Positions 18,601-30,635 of a DNA stretch of 64,000 bases are shown here, one piece after another. The stretch's first letter is position 1. Each line of letters starts with the position of its first letter. The translations under genes and the position numbers were made by a program. The stretch lies in the NCBI GenBank assembly GCA_024743115.1, contig JANSXC010000007.1, forward strand, positions 205,523 to 269,522, given 5' to 3'. The stretch comes from a bacterium. Lineage in GTDB: Bacteria; Planctomycetota; UBA1135; UBA2386. Below the pieces are notes generated by a model, which saw only the letters and a list, made by a program, of their open reading frames with translations, had not been told where the DNA came from and made no database searches.

Positions 18601-18891
18601 TCCGCGCAGGCTCTTGCCCTCGACGAACTCCATCACGAAGAAGTGGTAGCCGCCCTCTTCGCCGAGGTCGTAGCCCGTGACGATGTGCGGATGGTTGAGC
18701 GCCGCAACGATCCGTGCCTCGCGCCGCAACCGGTTGACGTAGCGGCTGTCGCGCGCGAGCGACGGCTTGAGCACCTTGAGCGCAACGATGCGCCCGAGCT
18801 TCTTGTGCCGCGCCTTGAAGACGGTCCCCATCGCGCCCGCACCGACGCGATCGAGAATCTCGTAGTCGTGGAACGGCTGGGCGAACGTCAT
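15616..18891 (-). CDS. Transmembrane Ser/Thr protein kinase with very large extracytoplasmic region
   Basis: A 1091-residue Hanks-type kinase. Catalytic domain residues 10-270: glycine loop GAGAMG, Lys39 in VALKVLK, HRDIKPGNVL (Asp133), a DMG variant of the DFG motif (151-153) and SPEQ in the activation segment. One membrane helix spans about 295-317. The remaining 770 residues are predicted outside the cytoplasm, mostly helical; a segment near the C terminus (around AFDGWELQNGRLTF) looks like a beta-sandwich of the LamG/3-keto-disaccharide-hydrolase type, at low confidence. The ATG overlaps the stop of the sigma54 activator gene by four bases, so the two are coupled. Confidence 0.92.
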   Translation of the reverse strand: MTFAQPFHDYEILDRVGAGAMGTVFKARHKKLGRIVALKVLKPSLARDSRYVNRLRREARIVAALNHPHIVTGYDLGEEGGYHFFVMEFVEGKSLRGLLAEWGMFAEEYVLEIAKQIALALDHAFQNKIIHRDIKPGNVLIDEHGKVKLTDMGLAKGPADLTLTRDGATVGTPQYISPEQARNPQDVDVRSDLYSLGATLYHMATGVPPFTGDTMAELITKVLQDPPVPPNELNPALSSGLSLVVRKLLAKDLRVRYQTPRELLDDLERLESELPPQVDEERLAQGESERRFAVPMRFLVAVLLAVALAGAVWVGMQLRGESATVASEDPFLIELDETLAGMATPGERLLHLRAVAKEPPRGREIELLRRENLAFRAVQAALDATAAGFTGPGWQDLAAWLRHPGEWPGRARFEKERLARRVVEATGMLPRQLPSTINTAGIVELRSAVDEEISRRDTEFIRRLETYVATALPDRVHERLLAGDYAGAQRLWEKALESFCDGVREPARERLAEATLRQARDRCDQAWQIARPAIDTAETAVADEMRRAVANVVGYFDEQVAEGADPADLAARITEFRQSLLQDWPASSRFRPDRDPWREIDRMIGEVRQRTALAAAAAADERFEHRSDLAWRALCHGDTAAAQAIFEDIVAPSESALARLAQHRRALADAAAVEARLLAVLVKSERVVKAFPRRGNGLAVDVRATAEGGQPTLLAQGLGESARPAAVSDFRFSDLLREIERFEGQPFAGLPAEQVARGKLVFRLVADDFTGIDRLLRTANDAFLVEQIAPRIQRVRDTASEVIVDRAGVMQRVREALAKARQSLRLRELESAIVSFELRVKDNDRTELERRELRQAKTWLKLARRRADVQNDIAAEWASGADIQVDVDEAEREIAATLTVRGEQLMRGAFDGWELQNGRLTFVTGARPWSEVHLQRLECDTGLPVRSSGRTRTALELDFVLPSPAVEPRFYIVQFRGIAIALVLTRDNAVHAAFLEGDPRRQEHAKKAFERAMRGVLDRVRAVAVPGAVHRLTIDVTASWGRTQATVSVRFEGRELMRGQRRLDPESEALMVLYPRQELQVERLRVRGRGL

Positions 18892-20909
18892 GAACCGGCG
18901 GTGTCGTCGCTCTCTTCGGGAGCGGACTCGGCTGCGGCGGCGACCGGGCGCCCGTTCTGGTCGAGTTCGTACTTGTCGATCTTCCGCTGCAGGGCGAAGC
19001 GCGACAGACCGAGCAGCTCCGCGGCTCGGCTCTTGTTCGACTGCGCGCGCTCGAACGCCTTCTGGATCTCTCGGATCTCGAGGTCGCGCACCATGTCGGG
19101 CAGGGTCGTGCCACGCTCGCTCGGCAGCATACCGTCGTCGAGCAGGCCGAGTCCGGGCCCGGTGCGGCCTTCGCGCACGTGCTGGCTCAGGTGTGACTCG
19201 AGGATCACGCCGTCACAGAGAACAGAGGCGCGCCGGATCTCGTTCTGCAGCTCGCGCACGTTGCCGGGCCACTGGTACTGCACGAGCCGCTCCATCGCAT
19301 CCGGGCTGATACGAACGCGCGCACCGGTGTCGTCCGTGAGGTCGACGAGGAAGCGCTTCACGAGGTGTGCGACGTCCTCGCGCCGATCGCGCAACGGCGG
19401 CAGCAGCACGGGCAACACCGCGAGTCGGTAGTAGAGGTCCTCGCGGAACTCACCGTCGCGCACCATCGCCTCGAGGTTCTTGTTGGTCGCACAGATCAGC
19501 CGCACGTCGACCTTGACCGTCTCGCGGCCGCCGAGCGGGCGCACCTCGCCCTCCTGCAGCACGCGCAGCAGCTTGGTCTGCAGATCGAGGTGCAGATCGC
19601 CGATCTCGTCGAGGAACAGAACGCCCTCGTCAGCGGCTTCGAGCAGCCCCTTCTTGTTGGTCGTGGCGCCCGTGAACGCACCCTTGACGTAACCGAACAG
19701 CTCGCTCTCGAGCAGCGCCTCGGGCAATGCCGCACAGTTCTCGCTCACGAACGCGCGGCTGCCACGCTTGCTATTGGCGTGCACCGCGCGCGCGACGAGC
19801 TCCTTGCCCGTGCCTGACTCGCCGGTGACGAGCACGGGGTCGTCCGCGTCGATGTACTTGTCGAGCAGGCCGAACACGTTCCGCATCGCGCGACCGGTGC
19901 CGACGATCTGCTTGTAGTCGTACTTCGACTTGTGAGCGCGGGTCTGGGTGCTGATCTCCTCCTTGATCTGCGTCAGCTCGCTGGTCTTCTCGGCGAGCTG
20001 GCCCTTGAGCGCGGCGTTGAGCTGGTCGACCCGCTCGAGCGCTGCCGTGAGCTCGACCTGTTTGCTGCGTAGCTCGTCGAGCGATCGCGCGTTCACGATC
20101 GCCGTGCCCGCGTGGTCGGCGAGCGACAGCAGCAGGGTCTTCTCGCGTTCCTGAAACACCTGCTGCTGGAGCCGGTTGTCGACGTAGAGCACGCCCGAGA
20201 TCTCGCCGCGACAGCGGATCGGGATGCAGAGCACGCTGCGCAGGCGCAGATCGGCGACCGACTGCAGATCGCGGAAGCGATCGTCCTCCTGCGCATTGGT
20301 CGTGAGTTCCGGGATACCGGTGTCCATCACGCGCGTCGCGATCGTGCGCGAGATCTTGAACTCGGGCGACAGCACTTCCTCCTGTGCAAAGTTGCGCGCA
20401 ACTTCGACCGAGTGCTCGGCATCGCGACCGAGGATCAGGAACCCGCGCTCCGCGCCGCACATCTGGATCGCAGAATCGACGATCTGCGTCAGCAGCCGCG
20501 TGAGGTCCTTCTCCTCGTTGAGCGCGCGCGCGATCTCGAGGAACGCAATGATGTCGTGACCGCCGCGCGCCTCGGCACCGGGCTTGGTCTCGTCGACCGA
20601 GGCGTTTTCGACCGCGGGCAACTGCAGTTCGACCTCGTACTCGCCGAGCACGAACTTCTCGCCGACCTTGAGCTCCGTGCGCAGCACGGGTCGCCCGCGC
20701 ATCTTCGCCGGATTCTGGGCCCCGGCATCGACAAGCGCGTAGACCCCATCGATGCGCTCGACGCGGCAGTGTTGCCGCGACACGAGCCGATCCGGCAGGT
20801 AGAGATCGCACTCGCGCGAGCGGCCGATGGTCACCACGTCCTGATGAAACGCGTGGGTCTCGGACTTCTCGTCCCGGGTTACGACAAGGAGGAATGGGCC
20901 TTCGGACAT
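18888..20909 (-). CDS. FHA-GAF-sigma54 activator (AAA+) with Fis-type HTH
   Basis: A 673-residue enhancer-binding protein. Residues 25-95 are an FHA phosphothreonine-binding domain ([20 protein letters not shown]), 120-275 a GAF domain, 282-330 a coiled coil, and 335-580 the sigma54-interacting AAA+ domain with Walker A GESGTGKE (363-370), the GAFTGA sigma54 loop (410-415) and Walker B LFLDEIG. A Fis-like HTH is near 640-662 ([19 protein letters not shown]). An FHA input coupled to a downstream kinase gene suggests that kinase phosphorylation controls sigma54-dependent transcription. No -24/-12 promoter was recognised nearby, so targets are unknown. Confidence 0.95.
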   Translation of the reverse strand: MSEGPFLLVVTRDEKSETHAFHQDVVTIGRSRECDLYLPDRLVSRQHCRVERIDGVYALVDAGAQNPAKMRGRPVLRTELKVGEKFVLGEYEVELQLPAVENASVDETKPGAEARGGHDIIAFLEIARALNEEKDLTRLLTQIVDSAIQMCGAERGFLILGRDAEHSVEVARNFAQEEVLSPEFKISRTIATRVMDTGIPELTTNAQEDDRFRDLQSVADLRLRSVLCIPIRCRGEISGVLYVDNRLQQQVFQEREKTLLLSLADHAGTAIVNARSLDELRSKQVELTAALERVDQLNAALKGQLAEKTSELTQIKEEISTQTRAHKSKYDYKQIVGTGRAMRNVFGLLDKYIDADDPVLVTGESGTGKELVARAVHANSKRGSRAFVSENCAALPEALLESELFGYVKGAFTGATTNKKGLLEAADEGVLFLDEIGDLHLDLQTKLLRVLQEGEVRPLGGRETVKVDVRLICATNKNLEAMVRDGEFREDLYYRLAVLPVLLPPLRDRREDVAHLVKRFLVDLTDDTGARVRISPDAMERLVQYQWPGNVRELQNEIRRASVLCDGVILESHLSQHVREGRTGPGLGLLDDGMLPSERGTTLPDMVRDLEIREIQKAFERAQSNKSRAAELLGLSRFALQRKIDKYELDQNGRPVAAAAESAPEESDDTAGS

Positions 20910-21070
20910 GAACCGTCAGTTGCGGTAGCCCAGCCGAGTGTCGGAGTAACGGCGGGCAAGGGGTCTTTGCCGCATCGTAACCACATTTCGCCGCCATGGG
21001 TTATCTTCGATGCCGTCGAATCGTGGCGAACACGCGCCGCGCCTTGCCACCACCCCGGACCCCCGTCTCG

Positions 21071-22096
21071 ATGATGATTCACGCTTCGCCCCTCCGGCCC
21101 TACTGCAGCACGCTGCTGGCCGCCCTGCTCGGCAGCCTTCTCGGTGGCGTGGCACTGACCGACACGCTCGCCGCCCAGGCGTTCACGATCAGTCAACCGA
21201 GCGGCAACGACACGTTCGGCGCACGATCGACCGGCCAGACGTTCACCCCCGGCATGGGCGTCGTGCCGAACCCGAGCGGGCAGGGCGTGTTGCTGCTGAC
21301 CGAGATCGACCTCTACCACGGCAACTTCGCGTCGGCCAATCCGTCCGCGACGACCTGGCTCAAGATCTACGACGCCGACCCACAGAACGGCGGCAACCTG
21401 ATTGCGATCTCGACCAACTCGGTCGACACGACCAACTTGACGTTCCGGACGCTCATGACCTGGACGTTCCCGCAGATTCCGCTGTTGCTGACGACGGAGT
21501 ACTGGGCCGTGATGACGACGACGGCGACGATGAACTCGGTCGACCCTGCCGAGGTCTCGCTCGAGACCGCCAACCGCACGATCCCGAGCCCCAACGCCTA
21601 CGCCGGCGGTGCCGGCCTGATCGCGAACATCGCCAAGCACCCGAACGACGTCGACGCCCGGTTCGAGGCGCGATTCTTCAACGGTGTGCTCGGCACGTTC
21701 ACGGTCTCGGGCAGCGGCTGCAACAGCTCGGTCGGCCTGCCGACGCTGACCGCCGCGAACCCGCCGCGCATCGGCACGTCCTTCGTCATCGACTTCGGCA
21801 ACCTGGCCGGCAACCTGCAGTACGTGGTGCTCGGACTCAGCGACCAGAACTGGGGCCCCACCCCGCTGCCGGTCTCGCTGGCCAGCCTGTTGCCCGGAGC
21901 CGACCCGAGCTGCCTCGTGCAGGTGAGCGTCGACGCCGTCGCGCCCCTACCGACCGGCGTCCCGACCGCCCAGTTCATCTTCCCGATCCCGAACGACACC
22001 GGCTTCGTCGGCGTTCGGATCTTCGTGCAGGCTGCGCAGATCCAACCCACCGGATTCAGCGTGTCGGAGAAGGGCACGATCACGATCGGCAACTGA
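21071..22096 (+). CDS. Secreted protein with GxGC-type C-terminal module
   Basis: From the ATG at 21071 this is 341 residues with a long signal peptide (cut near LAAQAF). The N-terminal half is Ser/Thr/Asn-rich beta sequence. The C-terminal part starts with GSGCNSSVGLPTLTA and continues with strands ending in TGFSVSEKGTITIGN. The GxGC...GxPxL block recurs in both kelch proteins at 60-63.7 kb, suggesting a shared C-terminal domain. It diverges from the FHA-sigma54 gene; the 160 bases between must hold both promoters, but none is obvious. The function is unknown. Confidence 0.75.
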   Translation: MMIHASPLRPYCSTLLAALLGSLLGGVALTDTLAAQAFTISQPSGNDTFGARSTGQTFTPGMGVVPNPSGQGVLLLTEIDLYHGNFASANPSATTWLKIYDADPQNGGNLIAISTNSVDTTNLTFRTLMTWTFPQIPLLLTTEYWAVMTTTATMNSVDPAEVSLETANRTIPSPNAYAGGAGLIANIAKHPNDVDARFEARFFNGVLGTFTVSGSGCNSSVGLPTLTAANPPRIGTSFVIDFGNLAGNLQYVVLGLSDQNWGPTPLPVSLASLLPGADPSCLVQVSVDAVAPLPTGVPTAQFIFPIPNDTGFVGVRIFVQAAQIQPTGFSVSEKGTITIGN

Positions 22097-22140
22097 TCGA
22101 TGCCCAGAGCGGCGCGCCGCGGTATCCTGCGCGCCGCACC

Positions 22141-22914
22141 ATGCTCGCCCACCGCTACGGCCCCAACGTCCACCTCTTCGGCGATCGGTTCCTGCTGTCG
22201 CTGCTCGCGCGCATCGGCAGCCCCGACGTCGGCCCGACGCAGCTGCCGAGCCTCGTCCGCACGGCGTATCGCCGCCTGCTGCAGGACGTGCTCGCCCACG
22301 AGTTCCCGGCGCAGAACCAGCGCGTGGCGACCCGCATGACCGCCGTCGAACCACGGGCGTTCTACGAAGGGCCGGTCCTGCGGCGCGACGCGCGGCTCGT
22401 GCTCTGCTCGGTGATCCGCGCCGGGATCCTGCCGGCACAGGCCTGCTTCGAGGCGGCGGTCGAAGTCCTCGCACCCGAGAACGTGCGCCTCGACTTCCTC
22501 AACATGTCGCGCATCACCGACGAGGACAACCGGGTCACGGGCGTGCGCCTCGACGGCAGCAAGATCGGCGGCGACGTCGAGGACGCGCTCGTTCTGATTC
22601 CCGACCCGATGGGCGCGACCGGCGGCACGGTCTGCCGCGCCGTCGAGGTCTACGACGATCTGCCGGGTGGCAAGGCCCGCGCCTACGCGGCCCTGCATCT
22701 GATGATCACGCCCGAAGCGATCCGCCGCATCACGGCGATGCATCCCGACGTCAGGATCTACGCAGCGCGCCTCGATCGCGGCCTGTCGTCAGAACGCGCG
22801 CTCGCGAGCGAGCCCGGCACGTTCCCGGACGAAGAGCGTGGCCTCACCGACATCGATTACATCGTGCCGGGCGCCGGCGGTATGGGCGAGCTGCTGACCA
22901 ACAGTTGGGTGTAG
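22141..22914 (+). CDS. Uracil phosphoribosyltransferase-like protein
   Basis: A 257-residue phosphoribosyltransferase starting at ATG 22141. Evidence is VLCSVIRAGILPAQA (UPRTase-like substrate-side loop), the PRPP loop variant PDPMGATGGTV, and a C terminus (DIDYIVPGAGGMGELL) that parallels the uracil-binding end of Upp (IVPGxGDxGDR). It is about 45 residues longer than typical Upp and the C-terminal uracil loop differs, so it may be a divergent UPRTase or a regulator-like relative. UPRTase makes UMP from uracil and PRPP for pyrimidine salvage. It stands 44 bases after the secreted-protein gene. Confidence 0.8.
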   Translation: MLAHRYGPNVHLFGDRFLLSLLARIGSPDVGPTQLPSLVRTAYRRLLQDVLAHEFPAQNQRVATRMTAVEPRAFYEGPVLRRDARLVLCSVIRAGILPAQACFEAAVEVLAPENVRLDFLNMSRITDEDNRVTGVRLDGSKIGGDVEDALVLIPDPMGATGGTVCRAVEVYDDLPGGKARAYAALHLMITPEAIRRITAMHPDVRIYAARLDRGLSSERALASEPGTFPDEERGLTDIDYIVPGAGGMGELLTNSWV

Positions 22915-23001
22915 GGCCACGGCCCGACGTCGGCGTGCAACGATCCACGAAACCACCCGCGAGCGAGTGGGCGAACCCGGCAGAAAGCGTAGACTGACCT
23001 C

Positions 23002-23589
23002 GTGAGCGACGAAGATATACGTGCTGACATCGCGCGCGCGCGGCGCCGTGACCGCGACGCCTTGGACCGGGTTCTGACCGCGCTGCAATCGCGGCTGCGC
23101 GCCGCCGCAGCGAGCCGTCTCGGCGGCCAACTGCGAGCGCGCATGGGCACGTCGGACCTGCTGCAGACGACCTACGTGGACGTCGTGCGCTCGATCACCG
23201 AGTTCCGCGGCGACGACCCCGACACGTTCGTGGCATGGATCGCCCGCATCATGGAAAACAACCTGCGCGATCGGGCGCGGTTCTTCGGCCGGCAACGCCG
23301 CAAGGGAGACCAGGCCGCGGACTCGCCGCCCGACGCGGTGCCCGGTGGATCGACCCCGAGCTTCGAAGCGATGCAGCTCGAGAGCCTCGCCGCGGTCGGC
23401 AAGGCCATCGCGTCGCTACCCGAGGATCAACGCGAAATCATTCGCATGCGCCTGATCGAAGAGCGCGATTACGAAGATATCGCCGCGGCGACCGGCCGTT
23501 CTCCGGGCGCGCTGCGCATGCTGATGTCACGCGCCCGCGCGGCGCTCACGCTGCGCCTCGACGACGCCGTCGGCGGCGACGAGGCCTGA
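23002..23589 (+). CDS. ECF RNA polymerase sigma factor (planctomycetal kinase-linked type)
   Basis: A 195-residue sigma factor from GTG 23002. Region 2 spans about 50-95 (DTFVAWIARIMENNLRDRAR) and region 4 about 135-185 (LPEDQREIIRMRLIEERDYE, then SPGALRMLMSRARAAL). The next gene, 19 bases downstream, is a Ser/Thr kinase. This sigma-kinase pairing is common in Planctomycetota, where the kinase is thought to replace an anti-sigma factor as the controlling signal. The promoter recognised was not identified. Confidence 0.9.
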   Translation: MSDEDIRADIARARRRDRDALDRVLTALQSRLRAAAASRLGGQLRARMGTSDLLQTTYVDVVRSITEFRGDDPDTFVAWIARIMENNLRDRARFFGRQRRKGDQAADSPPDAVPGGSTPSFEAMQLESLAAVGKAIASLPEDQREIIRMRLIEERDYEDIAAATGRSPGALRMLMSRARAALTLRLDDAVGGDEA

Positions 23590-23608
23590 CCTACCGAGCC
23601 GGAGTCTG

Positions 23609-26404
23609 ATGTCGTTGGCACCCGAGGACCGCGACGCGCTGGGAGAACTGCTCGAACAGTGGTTCCTCGCGGTCGAGAACGGTGAGCAACCGGAACCCGA
23701 GGTAATCTGCGCCGACCGGCCCGACCTGCTGCCCGACTTCCGGCGCCTGATCGGCCGCAGCAGCGACCTCGATGCGATGCTGACGCCGCACCACCATGTG
23801 GTCGAGACCGACGCGAAGACCAATCCGTCGCTCGAAGACGGTGGCCCGATTCCCGACCGGCTCGGAGAGTTCGACATCCTCTCGCCGATCGGCAGCGGCG
23901 GCGTCGGCGAGGTCTACCTCGCGCGCCAGACCTCGCTGCAGCGACTCGTCGCTCTCAAGGTGCTGAAGCGCAGCAGCTCCGAACGCGGCCGCGCCCGGCT
24001 GCGGCGCGAGGCCGAGGTCGCGGCGTCGCTCGAGCATCCCGGCATCGTTCCGATCTACGGCGTCGGCGAGGACGACGAACGCGCATGGATCGCAATGAAA
24101 TGGCTCACGGGTCCGGCGCTCGACGGACTCAGCGAACCGCTGCCCCCACAGCGCGCAGCCAAGGTGGTCGCGGACGCGGCGCGCGCGCTGCACGAGGCGC
24201 ACGCAGCAGGCATCATCCACCGCGACATCAAGCCGTCGAACATCGTGCTCGACGACGAATCGCCGTGCCTCGTAGACTTCGGCCTCGCGCGCGACGCGGA
24301 CCAGACGGTGCGCACGACGATCGCAGGCCACGTCGCGGGCACGCTGCTCTACATGTCGCCCGAACAGCTGCGGTCCGGCGGTTCGTCGACGATCCTCGAT
24401 GCCCGCACCGACATCTACTCGCTCGGCGCCACGCTCTACGAACTGCTGGCCGGCGTACCACCGTTCGCCGACGACAATCCGGCGCGGGTCATGGAGCAGA
24501 TCCTCAATCGCGAGCCCGCGCCGCTCGATGTCGAGCGCGACCTTGCGACGATCGTTCTCCGCGCGATGGAGAAGGAACGCGAACGCCGCTTCGACAGCGC
24601 GCTGCTCTTCGCCGAGGACCTCGAACGCTGGCTCGCAGGGGAGCCGATCCTCTCTCGCCGCAGCGGCCTGGCAACCCGGACCTTCAAGCTCGCGCGCCGC
24701 CACCGCGTCGCCACGTCGCTGATCGGCGCCGCCACGCTGACCGCGATCGTGCTTGCAGGGTCACCCGGCTGGACGATGCGGCAGAACTGGCTCGCGGAGG
24801 AAGCCCGGCTCGATCGCGTCGGCGAAGAGATCGACGCCGGCAATCTGCGCATGGCGCGCACTCTGCTCGAGCCATTCGCCACGGATCCCGACCGCGACCG
24901 CGTCGCTCGCCTGACCATGACCCTGTCGGCCTGCGAACGCCTCGAGGTGCTGCTCGACGGCCTGCAGAGCCAACCCGAAGACCTTCACGTCGGCGACCTC
25001 CTCGCGACCGCCGAGGCGCTCGACGGAGCCACCGTGCCCCCGAACCGCAAGCTGGCCCTCGCCCTCGCGCGCCCGATGGCACTGGCGCTCGCGGGCGAAC
25101 GGCAGCAGGCCAGGGCGGCCGCCGAACGCCTGAAACCCGGCCGAGCCCGCACCGCCTTGCTGTTCGCCCTCGAGAACCGCACCGAGGAATGGCAGCTGCC
25201 TGCCTCCGAAGCGCCCATCGAACATCTGTTCACAGCACTCGCGATGCGGCTCGCCGTCCGACCGCTTCCCGAGCGCCGCGCCGAGATCGAGGCCGGCCGC
25301 AGCGTCAACGACACCGACTGGCGCCTGCGACTGCAGCTCGCAATCCAGCGGATCAACGAGGGGAGACACGAGCTCGCGACAGCGGCGCTCGAAGGCCTGT
25401 TGCGTGAAGGCCGCTACCCGCGCATCGTGCGACGACTCCAGATCCGGGAGGCGATCCAGACGGAACGCCTCGACGCGGCCGCCACGCAGCTCGCCACGTT
25501 CGAACGCGAGTTCCCCCGCGATCAGTGGACCGCGGTGGACACGGGCACGGTTCTGGACGCCTACTACTGGCTCGAACGCCCCGCCTCCGACTTGCTGGCC
25601 TGGGCCCGGTCGAAGTGGCCGGACAGCTGGCTGATCACGGTCCTCGCCGCGCGTCACCATCGCGCGACCGCGAGCGCCAAGTCCAGCAAGCTGCTCACCG
25701 CGAGCATTGGGTACGCCCGCACGCCGGAGCAACGGCTCGAGTCCAAGCTCAACCTGCTCTACACGCGGGCGGCGGCCATCGCCGAGTTCTGGACGCCCTG
25801 GGCGAACGAACCCGACGCCGTGACGGAGGCGGACTTGTTCGTGATCTCCGAGCTCGCCCTGGAGATCGCCAGTTCCGAAGCCTCGTCGCCCGAACAGGCA
25901 ATCGCCGCCCGCGTCATCGCGGCCCGAGCGGCGCTCGCCGCCGGGGACAGCGAGGGCGCTCAGACGGCGCTCGGCGCAGCCAACCCTGACACCGCTGACG
26001 CACCCGAGTTCGCGCTGGAGTTCGCGCGTCAGGCGTGGACCCGGATCGAGGTCCTGACGGCTGCGCCCATGTCCGCCTGGCAGAAGGACACCGAGCGCGC
26101 GGCGGGGCCCGGCTTTGGCTTGCGCCGACTCGAGCACGTGCAGGCCGCTCGCACGCGACTCCTCAAGGCACTCACGACGATGCCGAAGCGCCAGCGGTTC
26201 CTAGGTCGACCAGCGCACGTAGAAGGCTGGGCTCTGGCGGCGGCGCTCGCCGCGGCCGCGAGACGATTGAAAGACGACGATCCGAGTCTCGAACGGGATC
26301 TTGATGACGCCCTGGCGCAGGCTCGCGAGCTGCTCGCCGCCGCGCCCGACGAGCATGCGGACTTCGCCACGTTCCTGGATTGGATCGACGGCAAGTTTCG
26401 CTAG
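23609..26404 (+). CDS. Transmembrane Ser/Thr protein kinase paired with ECF sigma factor
   Basis: A 931-residue protein. Residues 1-60 are an acidic N-terminal segment found in sigma-linked planctomycetal kinases (EPEVICADRPDLLPDFRRLI). The kinase domain covers 87-345: GSGGVG, Lys117 in VALKVLK, HRDIKPSN (Asp206), DFG (223-225) and SPEQ. A membrane helix lies near 370-391 (SLIGAATLTAIVLAG). The rest (395-931) is helical and TPR-like, without a clear domain. Tight spacing with the preceding sigma gene (19 bases) indicates one transcript and a shared pathway. It converges with the secreted-protein gene at 26457, with a hairpin between. Confidence 0.92.
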   Translation: MSLAPEDRDALGELLEQWFLAVENGEQPEPEVICADRPDLLPDFRRLIGRSSDLDAMLTPHHHVVETDAKTNPSLEDGGPIPDRLGEFDILSPIGSGGVGEVYLARQTSLQRLVALKVLKRSSSERGRARLRREAEVAASLEHPGIVPIYGVGEDDERAWIAMKWLTGPALDGLSEPLPPQRAAKVVADAARALHEAHAAGIIHRDIKPSNIVLDDESPCLVDFGLARDADQTVRTTIAGHVAGTLLYMSPEQLRSGGSSTILDARTDIYSLGATLYELLAGVPPFADDNPARVMEQILNREPAPLDVERDLATIVLRAMEKERERRFDSALLFAEDLERWLAGEPILSRRSGLATRTFKLARRHRVATSLIGAATLTAIVLAGSPGWTMRQNWLAEEARLDRVGEEIDAGNLRMARTLLEPFATDPDRDRVARLTMTLSACERLEVLLDGLQSQPEDLHVGDLLATAEALDGATVPPNRKLALALARPMALALAGERQQARAAAERLKPGRARTALLFALENRTEEWQLPASEAPIEHLFTALAMRLAVRPLPERRAEIEAGRSVNDTDWRLRLQLAIQRINEGRHELATAALEGLLREGRYPRIVRRLQIREAIQTERLDAAATQLATFEREFPRDQWTAVDTGTVLDAYYWLERPASDLLAWARSKWPDSWLITVLAARHHRATASAKSSKLLTASIGYARTPEQRLESKLNLLYTRAAAIAEFWTPWANEPDAVTEADLFVISELALEIASSEASSPEQAIAARVIAARAALAAGDSEGAQTALGAANPDTADAPEFALEFARQAWTRIEVLTAAPMSAWQKDTERAAGPGFGLRRLEHVQAARTRLLKALTTMPKRQRFLGRPAHVEGWALAAALAAAARRLKDDDPSLERDLDDALAQARELLAAAPDEHADFATFLDWIDGKFR

Positions 26405-26421
26405 TCAGCCGGCCGTGACCC

Positions 26422-26445
26422 GCGCCACGCCAGTACGCGTGGCGC
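26422..26445. terminator. Hairpin between convergent genes, candidate bidirectional terminator
   Basis: A nine-base perfect stem (GCGCCACGC / GCGTGGCGC) with the six-base loop CAGTAC lies between two convergent stops at 26404 and 26457. There is no clear T-run on either side, so this is a stem-loop terminator by position and stability rather than a classic one. Confidence 0.6.
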
Positions 26446-26456
26446 CGCAGCGGACC

Positions 26457-29358
<2,902 letters not shown>

Positions 29359-29403
29359 TCGCGAGTCCGCCGGGACCGCTGCGCGCGCGGCCACACGCCC
29401 CCT

Positions 29404-30489
29404 ATGGCGGAAGCGTTCAAAGAACAGATCGGCGACCAGGCCGTGGCGCGGATCGCGAAGGCGGCGGGCCTCGGCCGCGCGTTCGTGCGCGCGGCGCGGC
29501 GAGGACTCGACGAACTCGAACTGAAGGCGCGCGTGCGTCACATCGCGGCGGCCCTGCACGAACATCTCCCGGCGGACTTCGGCACGGCGGTCGCCCAGCT
29601 CGTCGACGGCCTGCCATCGGCACTGCCATCCGCCGAAGGCGTCGCGAGCGGCTTCTGGCTGTGGCCGCTCTGTCAGTACGTCGAAGAGTTCGGCCTCGAC
29701 GAGCCGGAGCTCGCACTCGACGCGATGCACGCCCTGACCCAGCGCTTCAGCTGCGAGTTCGCGATCCGGCCATACATCGAATCACACTCCGAGCGGACGT
29801 TCGCGCGCCTGCACCGCTGGGTCGAAGACCCGAGCCTGCACGTTCGCCGACTCGTGAGCGAGGGCACCCGCCCCCTGTTGCCGTGGGGTCGCCGGTTGAC
29901 CGCGCTGCAGAAGGACCCAGCCCCTGTCATACCGTTGCTCGACCGACTGCGCGACGACCCCGAAGAGTACGTGCGCCGCTCCGTCGCCAACCACCTCAAC
30001 GACATCAGCAAGGGCCACCCGGAACTCGTCGTCGACCTCGCGAAGGCATGGCTACGCGACGGTCAGCAAACGCGCGAACGGCTCGTGCGGCACGCGCTGC
30101 GCACGCTCGTCAAGCAGGGGTATGTGCCCGCGCTTCGAGCGCTCGGCATCGCGGCGCCAAGGCTCGAAGCCGACCTGAAGCTGACGCCGCGTCGCGCCAC
30201 GATCGGTGGTGCAATCGAGCTGAAGATCACGTTGCGATCCAAGGCCGGCAAGAGGCAGCGACTCGTGATCGACTACGCGGTCCACCATCGCCGCCAGAAC
30301 GGCACGCTGTCCCCTAAGGTGTTCAAGTGGAGCACTCGCGAACTCGGCAAGGGCGAAGAGTTCACGCTCACGAAACGCCACTCGCTCCGACCGGTGACGA
30401 CCCGCCGCTACTACCCGGGGAAGCACGCGGTGGAGCTGCTCGTGAACGGCGAGTCGTTCGGGCGCTGCGAGTTCGATCTCCGCGCCTGA
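29404..30489 (+). CDS. AlkC-like DNA alkylation repair glycosylase with Ig-like C-terminal domain
   Basis: A 361-residue HEAT-like repeat protein of the AlkC branch. Residues 1-240 hold the alpha-helical repeats with family blocks RFSCEFAIRPYIE, HVRRLVSEGTRPLLPW and EEYVRRSVANHLNDISK. Residues 255-361 are a beta-rich domain (PRRATIGGAIELKITLRS, YYPGKHAVELLVNGE) matching the Ig-like domain found in AlkC. AlkC excises 3-methyladenine and 3-methylcytosine from alkylated DNA. It follows enolase by 45 bases; metabolic linkage is doubtful. Confidence 0.88.
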   Translation: MAEAFKEQIGDQAVARIAKAAGLGRAFVRAARRGLDELELKARVRHIAAALHEHLPADFGTAVAQLVDGLPSALPSAEGVASGFWLWPLCQYVEEFGLDEPELALDAMHALTQRFSCEFAIRPYIESHSERTFARLHRWVEDPSLHVRRLVSEGTRPLLPWGRRLTALQKDPAPVIPLLDRLRDDPEEYVRRSVANHLNDISKGHPELVVDLAKAWLRDGQQTRERLVRHALRTLVKQGYVPALRALGIAAPRLEADLKLTPRRATIGGAIELKITLRSKAGKRQRLVIDYAVHHRRQNGTLSPKVFKWSTRELGKGEEFTLTKRHSLRPVTTRRYYPGKHAVELLVNGESFGRCEFDLRA

Positions 30490-30635
30490 CGCTTACACGA
30501 GCTGTCGAAACGCCCGTTGCGAACGCCGAACCCGGCCATCAGGGCAAGCCAGCGGGGCCGCAATCGTCGCAGCCGTGTCCCAGACTTGTGTATTCGGTAC
30601 AACCGCGCCCGTTGTCCTCGGCAGAGAGAGACAAC

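Noticed and set aside
21010..22140. N-terminal extension of the phosphoribosyltransferase frame
   Set aside because: It overlaps the secreted-protein gene in another frame, is Arg-rich, and the enzyme fold begins at 22141.
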